DNA of 64,000 nucleotides from Hortaea werneckii (lineage: Eukaryota > Ascomycota > Dothideomycetes > Mycosphaerellales > Teratosphaeriaceae): assembly GCA_037044905.1 (NCBI GenBank), contig JBAOKB010000009.1, positions 1 through 64,000 of the forward strand, written 5' to 3'. Numbering within the stretch: the stretch's first letter is position 1; each line of letters begins with the position of its first letter. The position numbers were made by a program, and so were the translations under genes. The notes under the pieces are model-generated. The model was not told the origin of the DNA. It made no database searches and saw only the letters and a program-made list of their open reading frames with translations. Shown one piece after another: positions 1-9,339 of the stretch.

Positions 1-16
1 TGTTCCCTGAACAGCA
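1..16. other. Non-telomeric bases distal to the telomere repeat
   Basis: The extreme left edge reads TGTTCCCTGAACAGCA before the first CCCTAA unit. It contains a small inverted repeat (TGTTC-CCT-GAACA). Sequence outside the telomeric tract is unexpected at a true chromosome end. A read-end or assembly artefact is the simplest explanation, and a terminal hairpin-like remnant is a less likely one. Confidence 0.5.
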
Positions 17-163
17 CCTACCCTAACCCTAACCCTAACCCTAACCCTAACCCTAACCCTAACCCTAACCCTAACCCTAACCCTAACCCTAACCCTAACC
101 CTAACCCTAACCCTAACCCTAACCCTAACCCTAACCCTAACCCTAACCCTAACCCTAACCCTA
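17..163. repeat. Telomere, about 24 CCCTAA units
   Basis: A near-perfect tandem array of CCCTAA (TTAGGG on the other strand), about 145 bp long, at the left edge. This is the canonical filamentous-fungal telomere repeat and it fixes the left side of the window as a chromosome end with the G-rich strand running toward it. Confidence 0.97.
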
Positions 164-288
164 TGCCTCCGGCGGCCCTGGCGTCGGCGCCCTGAACGGC
201 TTCCCCTTTCCTTTTCTCTCTCTTTTTCCTCCCGACAATTGGAACCCTCTTGCCTCCGGCGGCCCTGGCGTCGGCGCCCTGAACGGCT
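164..288. repeat. Duplicated 38-bp subtelomeric sequence
   Basis: A GC-rich 38-bp sequence starting TGCCTCCGGCGGCCCTGGCG occurs at 164-201 and again at 251-288. The two copies are identical and are separated by a pyrimidine-rich spacer, giving an 87-bp offset. It contains GGCGTCGGCGCC, nearly self-complementary. The first copy directly abuts the telomere, so it is a telomere-associated sequence rather than part of a gene. Confidence 0.85.
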
Positions 289-332
289 TGCTCTCTCTTT
301 TACATTTCACTAACATTTCGCCCTGTACTAGC

Positions 333-345
333 TAACCCTAACCCT
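333..345. repeat. Short interstitial telomere tract
   Basis: TAACCCTAACCCT, two telomere units, lies 33 bp beyond the 3' end of the intact helicase gene. It probably marks an older chromosome end or a repair junction. Confidence 0.7.
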
Positions 346-378
346 CAGCCTCCTTCCTCCCTCCTGCCCTCTTCTATC

Positions 379-3300
379 TCAGCTTATATGATACACCATT
401 CTCACCAACTCGTTCGTTTCCATCATGTTCGTCGCCCGCTTCCGGATCACCCACCTCCATAGTCGGCCCCATTCGTCCTCTTCCAACCCTCCCCCCTCCC
501 AAAATCCCAAACTCCTCTCCATCTCCCCCTCTACCCACCCCCACTCCCACTCCTTTCCCTCCCTCTCTTCCCTCCCCCACATCCTTTGGCTGATTACCGC
601 CCCTCCTATGTCCTCCATCACTCCCTTGTATTGGCATCCTGCCCCCGCAACTCCGCTTCGCTGATATCCTGCCGTTTTACTCCCGCACGCCGCCGTCTTC
701 TCTTCCCATCTTTGACATATGCTCTGCGGCACCCAGCAGAAATTGCACCCGCTGAATCGAGCCATCTGTAGCCGCTTCATCCTCTTCTTCACTTCCGCCA
801 TCCTCTCCCCTGCCTCCTTCCCGTGCCCTCTGCACTCTTCCCACCCTCGAGCCCTTTTCGCCCGTTGTATCTGCCCTTGCGCCCAGCACACCGAACACCC
901 TACCTTCGTCCAATCCTCTAGCCTCTTCACCATCTCGTCTCTGTCTATCTCTCTGCTAGCCCTCTCCGCTAACCTCGACCTCTTCTGCGCTTGCACTCTT
1001 TCTCCCTCTCTACTCATTCCTGTCCTCGCCTCGTTTATGCTTCGCTCCCTCTCCTCTCTCTCTCCTATACTTCTTGCCCTCTTTAGCCCTCTTCCTTCCT
1101 TTGCTGCCTCTTCACACTCATCCCCAGCTTCGGCCAACCCTGACCCTGATTCTCCCTCGTCGTCAACGTTGTCCGTACCTAACTCTGAGCCTCTCGGTGT
1201 TCCATCCTCGCTACCTTGTTCCATCGGCTCTGACCCTGACCCGTCTGCTTCCTCTTGCTCCCTCCTTCTATGCTGCTGTGATGGAACGAACCCCCCTGTC
1301 CTCACTACAACCCTCGCCCTCCTTCCCGTTCTTGTTAACCCTCTACATACATCACACACTTTCTCTCCGTTCTCGCATCCGATCCTGTCCGCCCTCCCAT
1401 CCATCTCCCTGTCTAACACAACCCTCCTACACTTCTCCCCTTCCAGATATTCGTGCATCCCCCTTTCCATCACGAATCCCTTCTCCAAGATTTTCCGACC
1501 CCCTACTGTGTTGTAGCCTCTCATTAAGATCGCCTCGCTTGCCTCTCCATCTCTTCCTGCCCTTCCACTTTCCTGTGCGTAATCCCTCACCAATTCCTTC
1601 ACTCCCACGTGTACCACCACCCTGATGTGTGGTGCATCCACCCCCATTCCCATCGCTGTCGTCGCCGCGAACACTCTGTGCGTCCCCTTGACCAGCTGTT
1701 CCAGAATCTTCCTTTTCATTTCTTCGTCTCCGACCCTCCTGTAGTACACTGGACACCTCAGCACTTCTCCAATCTTCTTGCACTGCTCTACCCTCCGGCA
1801 GTACACTATGATCTGTCCCTCCTCGTGTTCTTCCAGTTTCTTTCTTACCAACTCCGCTACCCTCTCCTCTTCTTCTCGCCGGTCGTACTCGACCACCTGG
1901 TAAGCGATGTTCCTCCTCGTCGTCGAGTCTCTTATCATCCGTACCGTCCTCTTCTCCAAGCCCATCGCTTCGAGCCAGCTCGACTCTTCCTTCGGTGGCA
2001 ACGTTGCCGTGAGATACACCATCTGGCATCCCTTCCTGGCGAACTCCGCTAGCTCGAGCACTTTCGGCCTCCATGTCTCTGTCGAGTCCAGAACGATGTG
2101 GCTCTCGTCGACTACTATCCTGTCTAGCTCTCCGGTAGCTAGCTTGTCGTTGATGAACCTGTTGAACGCCTTCGTTACTGCGCTCTCGGGTGTTACTAGC
2201 ACGATCCTCGCGTGCCTGGCGCTCTGGTCGGGCCATCTCCCGGCGTTGAGTCCGATCTCCTTGCATCTCCTCTCTAGATCGCTCCTTAGCGATATCAACG
2301 GCACCACTACCACCGTCACCCCTCCGACTGAGCAGAATGCCGGTAGCATGAACATCAGACTCTTGCCTCCTCCGGTCCTCATGACCATTACTACCTTCGG
2401 CTCGCCCGATACGATTGCCTTTAGCCCTTCCAGTTGTGAGCCTCTAAATGAAGCGTTCGGCCCCAGCATTTCCCTCAGACTCACGTTCAAGTCTGCCCTC
2501 CTCAACTTCGCCCACCTCTCTTCTTCTACCATCTTCCTGTATTTCTCCAGATCGATCGTCGGCTTTCCATTACCTGTCGCAGTGGACGGCCACCTGATGA
2601 AGTGGTGCCATGACACGCTCACCTTTCTGAACGATGCCTGCTCGGACTGCGTGCTGAACGGGTTCTCTGTCGTCAAGATCCCGTAGATCAACTCTTCCAT
2701 CCTTTTACTGTGTCCGGATTGCATCTGCCTATCTTCTGTTGTTACTCCTTCGTACAACCGATCGAGCTGTTTTGTCACTTCTTCCTCTGGGCAGTGTACC
2801 CTTTGGATGGCTGGGTATAGCTGCCTCCATGTCGACGGCGTTACAAAGAATCCGGCCTGGCATTTTGATAGCTCCCTCTTCATCACCCTCTTCAGCCTCT
2901 CTGTGTTCCAGAAGCCGTCTATGCTGAGTGCCTGCAGCTTGCCCTCTTTCGCTTTTCCTCCATTCCTCGGCCTGCTTCGCGCCTCCCTCCCACTGACCAT
3001 CCGATCTCCTGCCGTTCCTTCGTCATCACCTCCATCCGCCTCGCTTTCACTGCTCGGGCTTGTGCTCGATTCGCTCTCGCTTCCTGAACTGCCCTCTTCC
3101 CCGTCGCTTTCCCTTCCTCCTTCTTCGCTCCCACTCTCCTCCTCCTCCCTGACTCCGTCGACCTCGCCTTCCCATTTCTTTTCCGGCTCCGGCTCCCACA
3201 GATATTTGCTGAAGTCGAACTCGCCCCTGACTTCCCACCTGAGCATGTGCACGAACGGTTCCACTAGCCACAAATGGTACACCAACAGCTTTCCCACCTC

Positions 3301-5481
3301 TTGCGGCAGATACCTGTGGATTATCTTCGCTTCGCCGCTCTTGCTGTAGCCTTTGTGGTAGCCCGTCACCAGCTCGACCATGCCATTGTCAACAAAAACA
3401 CCCCTCTGCGCTCGCGCACTCTCTCCGTTCTCGGTCCTGATGCTGACAACTTCCGTCCCTCTGGCTGGAGCTCCCCCTGCCATGTGACACAACACTATCA
3501 GCTCCTCCTTGAACAGAGTCACCTCCCGGAAGTACTGCTCCACCTTGGTCGTGTTCCACTTTAGCTCACTCCTGTCCCTCACTTCACTCATGTCGATATT
3601 TTGTAGAAAGTACTTGGTTATTCGGTCCTCTCTCATGGCCCGGCTCCACAACCACTTCCTGCTCTCCACGTCTTTCCCGTCCGGCCTCCTGACTCTGCCC
3701 AAGACTTCATCGTTTCTCTCATCGTCCAAGAAGCTCCAACCCTCGGTGAGATCGCTTGGGTTGTCGAACAGTCTGTCCAGATGCAAGATCGGCAGTTCCT
3801 CCTCTTGCTGTAAGAACATCAACCGCTTCGTGAGCCTCCCCAGACACCTTTCCCACAGCGAGTGTAGTGCATCTCTGAGATCTCCCATGCTGAAGCTGAT
3901 CTTGTCGATGGCGACCTGTTGGCATCTGTTCATCCAAGTGACCCGTGCCCCGGCTTTCTCCGTGAACCTGATCCTCATTCCAAAAGTCTTCATGTGCAAG
4001 ACCCTGTCCATCGGGCTCGCTGGTCCCCCGTATTCCTGAAGACACAACAGCCTGGGCACCATATCGTGCACCCCTTCTACAATGCTGACCGCTTCTTTTC
4101 TCGCCTCACTCTCACCTATCCCGGCTCCGATCAGCCGGTCGATGTCGTCTTGCCTCTGCTTGTAAGCCATGAACACCACCAGAGCCTTACAGACCGTGAC
4201 GATGGCCGCCAGCTTCGGCGTGAAGTTGAACACGCTTACCCATCCTGCGTCTTCGGTGTCCAAGCCGAGAACTGCCAATGCGGACAGAAAGCCGCTTTGG
4301 AACTCGTCGTCTAGCAGCTCCTGGTCGAGCATGCTGGCCCAGAAAAGAACGATGGACCATTGTAACTCGTCTTCGCAGACCTTTCTGGCTCCCTTGTCTA
4401 GAGCGGCGGTCTCTCGTCTGGCGAGACTTTGCATTGCTCCCAGCCTCCTCGCTTGCCCATCCGTCAACGTGTAGTCTGGCTTGTTCTCCCATGTCTGACT
4501 CCTCCAAAGATATCTCAGCATTGATACCCAGACCCTGGAGTATTTCTTCTTCGTACTGGCCTCGTGTTTGCTGTAGAATGGAGTCTCGTTGTTCGCGGCC
4601 CCGGTTTCCTTCCTGTTCACGTAGTGAAGAGCGGACCTTGGGATCGTCCGCGGACTGCTGACGTCCATGGCCTTCTTGATCACCCTGCCGGTCGCTCTGC
4701 AAGCTCTCTCGATCGCCTCCTCTTCTTCATCCACGCTCTCTATCCCCCGCTCGTCCGCCTCAAGCTTTGGCGCCGCACTTAGACTAGCCCGTAGCTCTTC
4801 TTTCTCAAACCCAGCCAGATGGTGAGCCCAGCTGGTGTGTTCCAGCCATGGATCCATTTCAGACCTGACATTGCTGACGTTCACCTTCCTGTGATGGTGC
4901 GCCTCCCGCAGCTTCCTCTTGAGTCCATCGGCTACCTCATCTGTCAACTTCTGCGCCCTGTCCTCGGGCTCGCAGCCATGACCGCCTCCTAGCATCCGTG
5001 GCGCTGGCGGTAGCACTTTAAAGAGCTTAGTCCACTGCGCATACTTGAAGAATCTCTGACAGCAGTGACCTTCCGTGAACGGCTGGTTTGCGGCGGGTCG
5101 ACTCCTCAAACTCCCTCGACCTCCTCTGCTTTTGGCGCTGTTCCAGCCGTGTTCCTTTCTACAGTGCGCCTCGATCCCCTTTTTACTCTCCCTCAGCAAC
5201 CCGCACGCTTTGCACTGTGAGCATTGCTCGATGACCGGGCCGAGCTCCTGGATCGCTTCCTGTTCGGCGGCGGGGTACACGACGTCTTCTGACCTATAAG
5301 CGACGTGGTCGAGTTTTTCCACTTGTTCGATTATTCCTTTCCTAGTGCTCACTGTTAGCGTCTGGTGACTTTGGCTGAGATGCGCCTTGATTTGGTCTGG
5401 AACCACTGCAAACTTGCAATCTCTACAAACGATGATTTGAAAATTCTGGAAGTGTACGAACAGACTCTCAAAAGCGTCCAT
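379..5481 (-). CDS. Telomere-linked RecQ-type helicase with a tyrosine-recombinase-like core (TLH), intact
   Basis: A single 1700-residue reading frame transcribed toward the telomere, whose stop lies about 215 bp from the repeats. Domains in order: two C2H2-like fingers of the OrsD/DUF3505 type (C19, C22, H34, H39; C90, C93, H106, H111); a helical segment around residues 305-330 resembling a recombinase core-binding helix; a catalytic-looking region with R674 (ARGTE), K710 (YHKGYSKSG), R886 (STWR), H924 and Y933 (SGHSKRMEELIY); an acidic Ser/Glu-rich insert at about 777-824; superfamily-2 helicase motifs with K1040 (TGGGKS), DESH at 1125-1128, TATLPP, and GRAGRD ending at 1311; a RecQ-type zinc site (CRR...C...CDVC) near 1340-1375; and a C-terminal cysteine module (CSVCW near 1529, CNFCW near 1579). 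The frame has no stops, unlike the other four copies. The helicase assignment is firm; the recombinase assignment is inference from residue spacing. Confidence 0.93.
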   Translation of the reverse strand: MDAFESLFVHFQNFQIIVCRDCKFAVVPDQIKAHLSQSHQTLTVSTRKGIIEQVEKLDHVAYRSEDVVYPAAEQEAIQELGPVIEQCSQCKACGLLRESKKGIEAHCRKEHGWNSAKSRGGRGSLRSRPAANQPFTEGHCCQRFFKYAQWTKLFKVLPPAPRMLGGGHGCEPEDRAQKLTDEVADGLKRKLREAHHHRKVNVSNVRSEMDPWLEHTSWAHHLAGFEKEELRASLSAAPKLEADERGIESVDEEEEAIERACRATGRVIKKAMDVSSPRTIPRSALHYVNRKETGAANNETPFYSKHEASTKKKYSRVWVSMLRYLWRSQTWENKPDYTLTDGQARRLGAMQSLARRETAALDKGARKVCEDELQWSIVLFWASMLDQELLDDEFQSGFLSALAVLGLDTEDAGWVSVFNFTPKLAAIVTVCKALVVFMAYKQRQDDIDRLIGAGIGESEARKEAVSIVEGVHDMVPRLLCLQEYGGPASPMDRVLHMKTFGMRIRFTEKAGARVTWMNRCQQVAIDKISFSMGDLRDALHSLWERCLGRLTKRLMFLQQEEELPILHLDRLFDNPSDLTEGWSFLDDERNDEVLGRVRRPDGKDVESRKWLWSRAMREDRITKYFLQNIDMSEVRDRSELKWNTTKVEQYFREVTLFKEELIVLCHMAGGAPARGTEVVSIRTENGESARAQRGVFVDNGMVELVTGYHKGYSKSGEAKIIHRYLPQEVGKLLVYHLWLVEPFVHMLRWEVRGEFDFSKYLWEPEPEKKWEGEVDGVREEEESGSEEGGRESDGEEGSSGSESESSTSPSSESEADGGDDEGTAGDRMVSGREARSRPRNGGKAKEGKLQALSIDGFWNTERLKRVMKRELSKCQAGFFVTPSTWRQLYPAIQRVHCPEEEVTKQLDRLYEGVTTEDRQMQSGHSKRMEELIYGILTTENPFSTQSEQASFRKVSVSWHHFIRWPSTATGNGKPTIDLEKYRKMVEEERWAKLRRADLNVSLREMLGPNASFRGSQLEGLKAIVSGEPKVVMVMRTGGGKSLMFMLPAFCSVGGVTVVVVPLISLRSDLERRCKEIGLNAGRWPDQSARHARIVLVTPESAVTKAFNRFINDKLATGELDRIVVDESHIVLDSTETWRPKVLELAEFARKGCQMVYLTATLPPKEESSWLEAMGLEKRTVRMIRDSTTRRNIAYQVVEYDRREEEERVAELVRKKLEEHEEGQIIVYCRRVEQCKKIGEVLRCPVYYRRVGDEEMKRKILEQLVKGTHRVFAATTAMGMGVDAPHIRVVVHVGVKELVRDYAQESGRAGRDGEASEAILMRGYNTVGGRKILEKGFVMERGMHEYLEGEKCRRVVLDREMDGRADRIGCENGEKVCDVCRGLTRTGRRARVVVRTGGFVPSQQHRRREQEEADGSGSEPMEQGSEDGTPRGSELGTDNVDDEGESGSGLAEAGDECEEAAKEGRGLKRARSIGEREERERSINEARTGMSREGERVQAQKRSRLAERASREIDRDEMVKRLEDWTKVGCSVCWAQGQIQRAKRARGWEECRGHGKEAGERMAEVKKRMKRLQMARFSGCNFCWVPQSICQRWEEKTAACGSKTAGYQRSGVAGAGCQYKGVMEDIGGAVISQRMWGREEREGKEWEWGWVEGEMERSLGFWEGGGLEEDEWGRLWRWVIRKRATNMMETNELVRMVYHIS
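2683..3462 (-). other. Candidate tyrosine-recombinase catalytic region inside TLH
   Basis: Encodes residues 674-933. Seen: R-G-T-E after a GGAPA turn (box I, R-x-x-E), a beta-hairpin-like lysine segment (VTGYHKGYSKSGEAKIIH), W-R in STWRQLY (box II position with the usual His replaced by Ser), then GHS followed nine residues after the His by Tyr, the box III spacing of XerD/Cre-type enzymes. Spacings R1-K (36) and R2-H (38) are longer than in XerD, and an acidic insert separates K710 from R886. The function is inferred from motif order only. Confidence 0.6.
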
Positions 5482-6059
5482 GGTGTATTAGCTGTCGAGC
5501 AACGTGTCTGTCCTGATGTTTCGGTCGGCGGCCTCGCCTGGGCTCAGCTGCACCGACCCCTGTCACAGAATTTTCGCGATCCCTGTCGCGATGGCGCGGT
5601 CACACATGATGGGGTTGAACGTTAGCTACATGCTACAAGAGTCGGTGGTCTTGCTGGGTGCTTTTCTGCACCTTTGTTGGTGTATTTCTATCTACCCTAC
5701 CTCTTCGCGAGCGTCCAGCCTGCGCTTCCGGCGGTCCCTCAATTCCAGCCGAACCGCCGTTACGCCCGCCGACCCTAACCCTAAGCCTTTGCGAGCGGAA
5801 CTTCACACAGAATGTCGGGATTTTCGAACCGCGATAACAATTCACCACGCGGGTCTCCCGCTCCGATGTTGAAAACTCACGAGTAAAGTGCCTACGGATT
5901 GGAAACTCACCGAGTTTGAAACGATTCCGACCGGTACTTTTCATTCCTTCTGCCCCCGGTTTTTCATGGAATCTGCCCCCTCCGGCGAATTCGGTGGCCC
6001 GTGCCCCCCACGCATTATCATGGAATCCGCCCCGGATTCTTTGAAGGATTGAGGGTAGG
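5482..6059 (-). promoter_or_regulatory. 5' flank of TLH (presumed promoter), conserved in all units
   Basis: A 578-bp region upstream of the intact gene, repeated at 8750-9327, 12006-12583, 15274-15851 and 18530-19107. It holds a two-unit telomere tract CCCTAACCCTAA at 5773-5784 and its equivalents, and ends with GGATTGAGGGTAGG. It accumulates almost no changes between units, apart from C-to-T at 12069 and 12125 (and copies) in units 3 and 5. No confident core-promoter element was recognised. The promoter role is inferred from position. Confidence 0.6.
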
Positions 6060-8749
6060 CAGTGTACCCTTTGGATGGCTGGGTATAGCTGCCTCCATGT
6101 CGACGGCGTTACAAAGAATCCGGCCTGGCATTTTGATAGCTCCCTCTTCATCACCCTCTTCAGCCTCTCTGTGTTCCAGAAGCCGTCTATGCTGAGTGCC
6201 TGCAGCTTGCCCTCTTTCGCTTTTCCTCCATTCCTCGGCCTGCTTCGCGCCTCCCTCCCACTGACCATCCGATCTCCTGCCGTTCCTTCGTCATCACCTC
6301 CATCCGCCTCGCTTTCACTGCTCGGGCTTGTGCTCGATTCGCTCTCGCTTCCTGAACTGCCCTCTTCCCCGTCGCTTTCCCTTCCTCCTTCTTCGCTCCC
6401 ACTCTCCTCCTCCTCCCTGACTCCGTCGACCTCGCCTTCCCATTTCTTTTCCGGCTCCGGCTCCCACAGATATTTGCTGAAGTCGAACTCGCCCCTGACT
6501 TCCCACCTGAGCATGTGCACGAACGGTTCCACTAGCCACAAATGGTACACCAACAGCTTTCCCACCTCTTGCGGCAGATACCTGTGGATTATCTTCGCTT
6601 CGCCGCTCTTGCTGTAGCCTTTGTGGTAGCCCGTCACTAGCTCGACCATGCCATTGTCAACAAAAACACCCCTCTGCGCTCGCGCACTCTCTCCGTTCTC
6701 GGTCCTGATGCTAACAACTTCCGTCCCTCTGGCTGGAGCTCCCCCTGCCATGTGACACAACACTATCAGCTCCTCCTTGAACAGAGTCACCTCCCGGAAG
6801 TACTGCTCCACCTTGGTCGTGTTCCACTTTAGCTCACTCCTGTCCCTCACTTCACTCATGTCGATATTTTGTAGAAAGTACTTGGTTATTCGGTCCTCTC
6901 TCATGGCCCGGCTCCACAACCACTTCCTGCTCTCCACGTCTTTCCCGTCCGGCCTCCTGACTCTGCCCAAGACTTCATCGTTTCTCTCATCGTCCAAGAA
7001 GCTCCAACCCTCGGTGAGATCGCTTGGGTTGTCGAACAGTCTGTCTAGATGCAAGATCGGCAGTTCCTCCTCTTGCTATAAGAACATTAACCGCTTCGTG
7101 AGCCTCCCCAGACACCTTTCCCACAGCGAGTGTAGTGCATCTCTGAGATCTCCCATGCTGAAGCTGATCTTGTCGATGGCGACCTGTTGGCATCTGTTCA
7201 TCCAAGTGACCCGTGCCCCGGCTTTCTCCGTAAACCTAATCCTTATTCCAAAAGTCTTCATGTGCAAGACCCTGTCCATCGGGCTCGCTGGTCCCCCGTA
7301 TTCCTGAAGACACAACAGCCTGGGCACCATATCGTGCACCCCTTCTACAATGCTAACCGCTTCTTTTCTCGCCTCACTCTCACCTATCCCGGCTCCGATT
7401 AGCCGGTCGATGTCGTCTTGCCTCTGCTTGTAAGCCATGAACACCACTAGAGCCTTACAGACCGTGACGATGGCCGCCAGCTTCGGCGTGAAGTTGAACA
7501 CGCTTACCCATCCTGCGTCTTCGGTGTCCAAGCCGAGAACTGCCAATGCGGACAGAAAGCCGCTTTGGAACTCGTCGTCTAGCAGCTCCTAGTCGAGCAT
7601 GCTAGCCTAGAAAAGAACGATGGACCATTGTAACTCGTCTTCGCAGACCTTTCTGGCTCCCTTGTCTAGAGCGGCGGTCTCTCGTCTGGCGAGACTTTGC
7701 ATTGCTCCTAGCCTCCTCGCTTGCCCATCCGTTAACGTGTAGTCTGGCTTGTTCTCCCATGTCTGACTCCTCCAAAGATATCTTAGCATTGATACCCAGA
7801 CCCTGGAGTATTTCTTCTTCGTACTAGCCTCGTGTTTGCTGTAGAATGGAGTCTCGTTGTTCGCGGCCCCGGTTTCCTTCCTGTTCACGTAGTGAAGAGC
7901 GGACCTTAGGATCGTCCGCGGACTGCTAACGTCCATGGCCTTCTTGATCACCCTGCCGGTCGCTCTGCAAGCTCTCTCGATCGCCTCCTCTTCTTCATCC
8001 ACGCTCTCTATCCCCCGCTCGTCCGCCTCAAGCTTTGGCGCCGCACTTAGACTAGCCCGTAGCTCTTCTTTCTCAAACCCAGCCAGATGGTGAGCCTAGC
8101 TGGTGTGTTCTAGCCATGGATCCATTTCAGACCTAACATTGCTGACGTTCACCTTCCTGTGATAGTGCGCCTCCCGCAGCTTCCTCTTGAGTCCATCGGC
8201 TACCTCATCTGTCAACTTCTGCGCCCTGTCCTCGGGCTCGCAGCCATGACCGCCTCCTAGCATCCGTGGCGCTGGCGGTAGCACTTTAAAGAGCTTAGTC
8301 CACTGCGCATACTTAAAGAATCTCTAACAGTAGTGACCTTCCGTGAACGGCTAGTTTGCGGCGGGTCGACTCCTCAAACTCCCTCGACCTCCTCTGCTTT
8401 TGGCGCTGTTCCAGCCGTGTTCCTTTCTATAGTGCGCCTCGATCCCCTTTTTACTCTCCCTTAGCAACCCGCACGCTTTGCACTGTGAGCATTGCTCGAT
8501 GACCGGGCCGAGCTCCTGGATCGCTTCCTGTTCGGCGGCGGGGTACACGACGTCTTCTGACCTATAAGCGACGTGGTCGAGTTTTTCCACTTGTTCGATT
8601 ATTCCTTTCCTAGTGCTCACTGTTAGCGTCTGGTGACTTTGGCTGAGATGCGCCTTGATTTGGTCTGGAACCACTGCAAACTTGCAATCTCTACAAACGA
8701 TGATTTGAAAATTCTGGAAGTGTACGAACAGACTCTCAAAAGCGTCCAT
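6060..8749 (-). pseudogene. TLH pseudogene, unit 2 (5' half only, RIP-mutated)
   Basis: Corresponds to residues 1 to about 897 of the intact gene; everything after the arginine of the second recombinase box is missing, including GHS/Tyr and the whole helicase. Differences from unit 1 are transitions of the CpA-to-TpA type on either strand. Several create stops: CAG to TAG in the SMLDQELL segment near 7591 and in the LQQEEE segment near 7077. A finger histidine neighbour is changed too (EAHCRK to EAHYRK near 8430). The open part runs on into the 5' flank of unit 1, giving a fortuitous fusion frame at 5633-7054. Confidence 0.92.
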
Positions 8750-9315
8750 GGTGTATTAGCTGTCGAGCAACGTGTCTGTCCTGATGTTTCGGTCGGCGGC
8801 CTCGCCTGGGCTCAGCTGCACCGACCCCTGTCACAGAATTTTCGCGATCCCTGTCGCGATGGCGCGGTCACACATGATGGGGTTGAACGTTAGCTACATG
8901 CTACAAGAGTCGGTGGTCTTGCTGGGTGCTTTTCTGCACCTTTGTTGGTGTATTTCTATCTACCCTACCTCTTCGCGAGCGTCCAGCCTGCGCTTCCGGC
9001 GGTCCCTCAATTCCAGCCGAACCGCCGTTACGCCCGCCGACCCTAACCCTAAGCCTTTGCGAGCGGAACTTCACACAGAATGTCGGGATTTTCGAACCGC
9101 GATAACAATTCACCACGCGGGTCTCCCGCTCCGATGTTGAAAACTCACGAGTAAAGTGCCTACGGATTGGAAACTCACCGAGTTTGAAACGATTCCGACC
9201 GGTACTTTTCATTCCTTCTGCCCCCGGTTTTTCATGGAATCTGCCCCCTCCGGCGAATTCGGTGGCCCGTGCCCCCCACGCATTATCATGGAATCCGCCC
9301 CGGATTCTTTGAAGG

Positions 9316-9339
9316 ATTGAGGGTAGGATTGAGGGTAGG
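9316..9339. repeat. Tandem 12-bp telomere-like junction repeat
   Basis: ATTGAGGGTAGG occurs twice in a row between units 2 and 3, and again at 15840-15863 between units 4 and 5. Only one copy stands at the unit 1/2, 3/4 and 5/unique junctions. The G-rich strand resembles a degenerate TTAGGG repeat. The two terminal G bases are shared with the truncated partner, consistent with microhomology joining. Confidence 0.8.

Noticed and set aside
425..5300. Many long plus-strand open frames across the TLH gene
   Set aside because: They are low-complexity (Ser/Leu/Pro-rich) shadows of the minus-strand gene and repeat in every unit.
379..5481. Secondary-metabolite cluster, because the N-terminal finger domain is named after OrsD of the orsellinic acid cluster
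   Set aside because: No polyketide synthase or tailoring gene is present; the finger domain is a common part of telomere-linked helicases.
5633..7054. 473-codon frame spanning units 1 and 2 (and its copy at 12157-13578) as a real fusion gene
   Set aside because: It starts inside a stop-broken pseudogene and reads through a junction into reversed upstream sequence; fortuitous.
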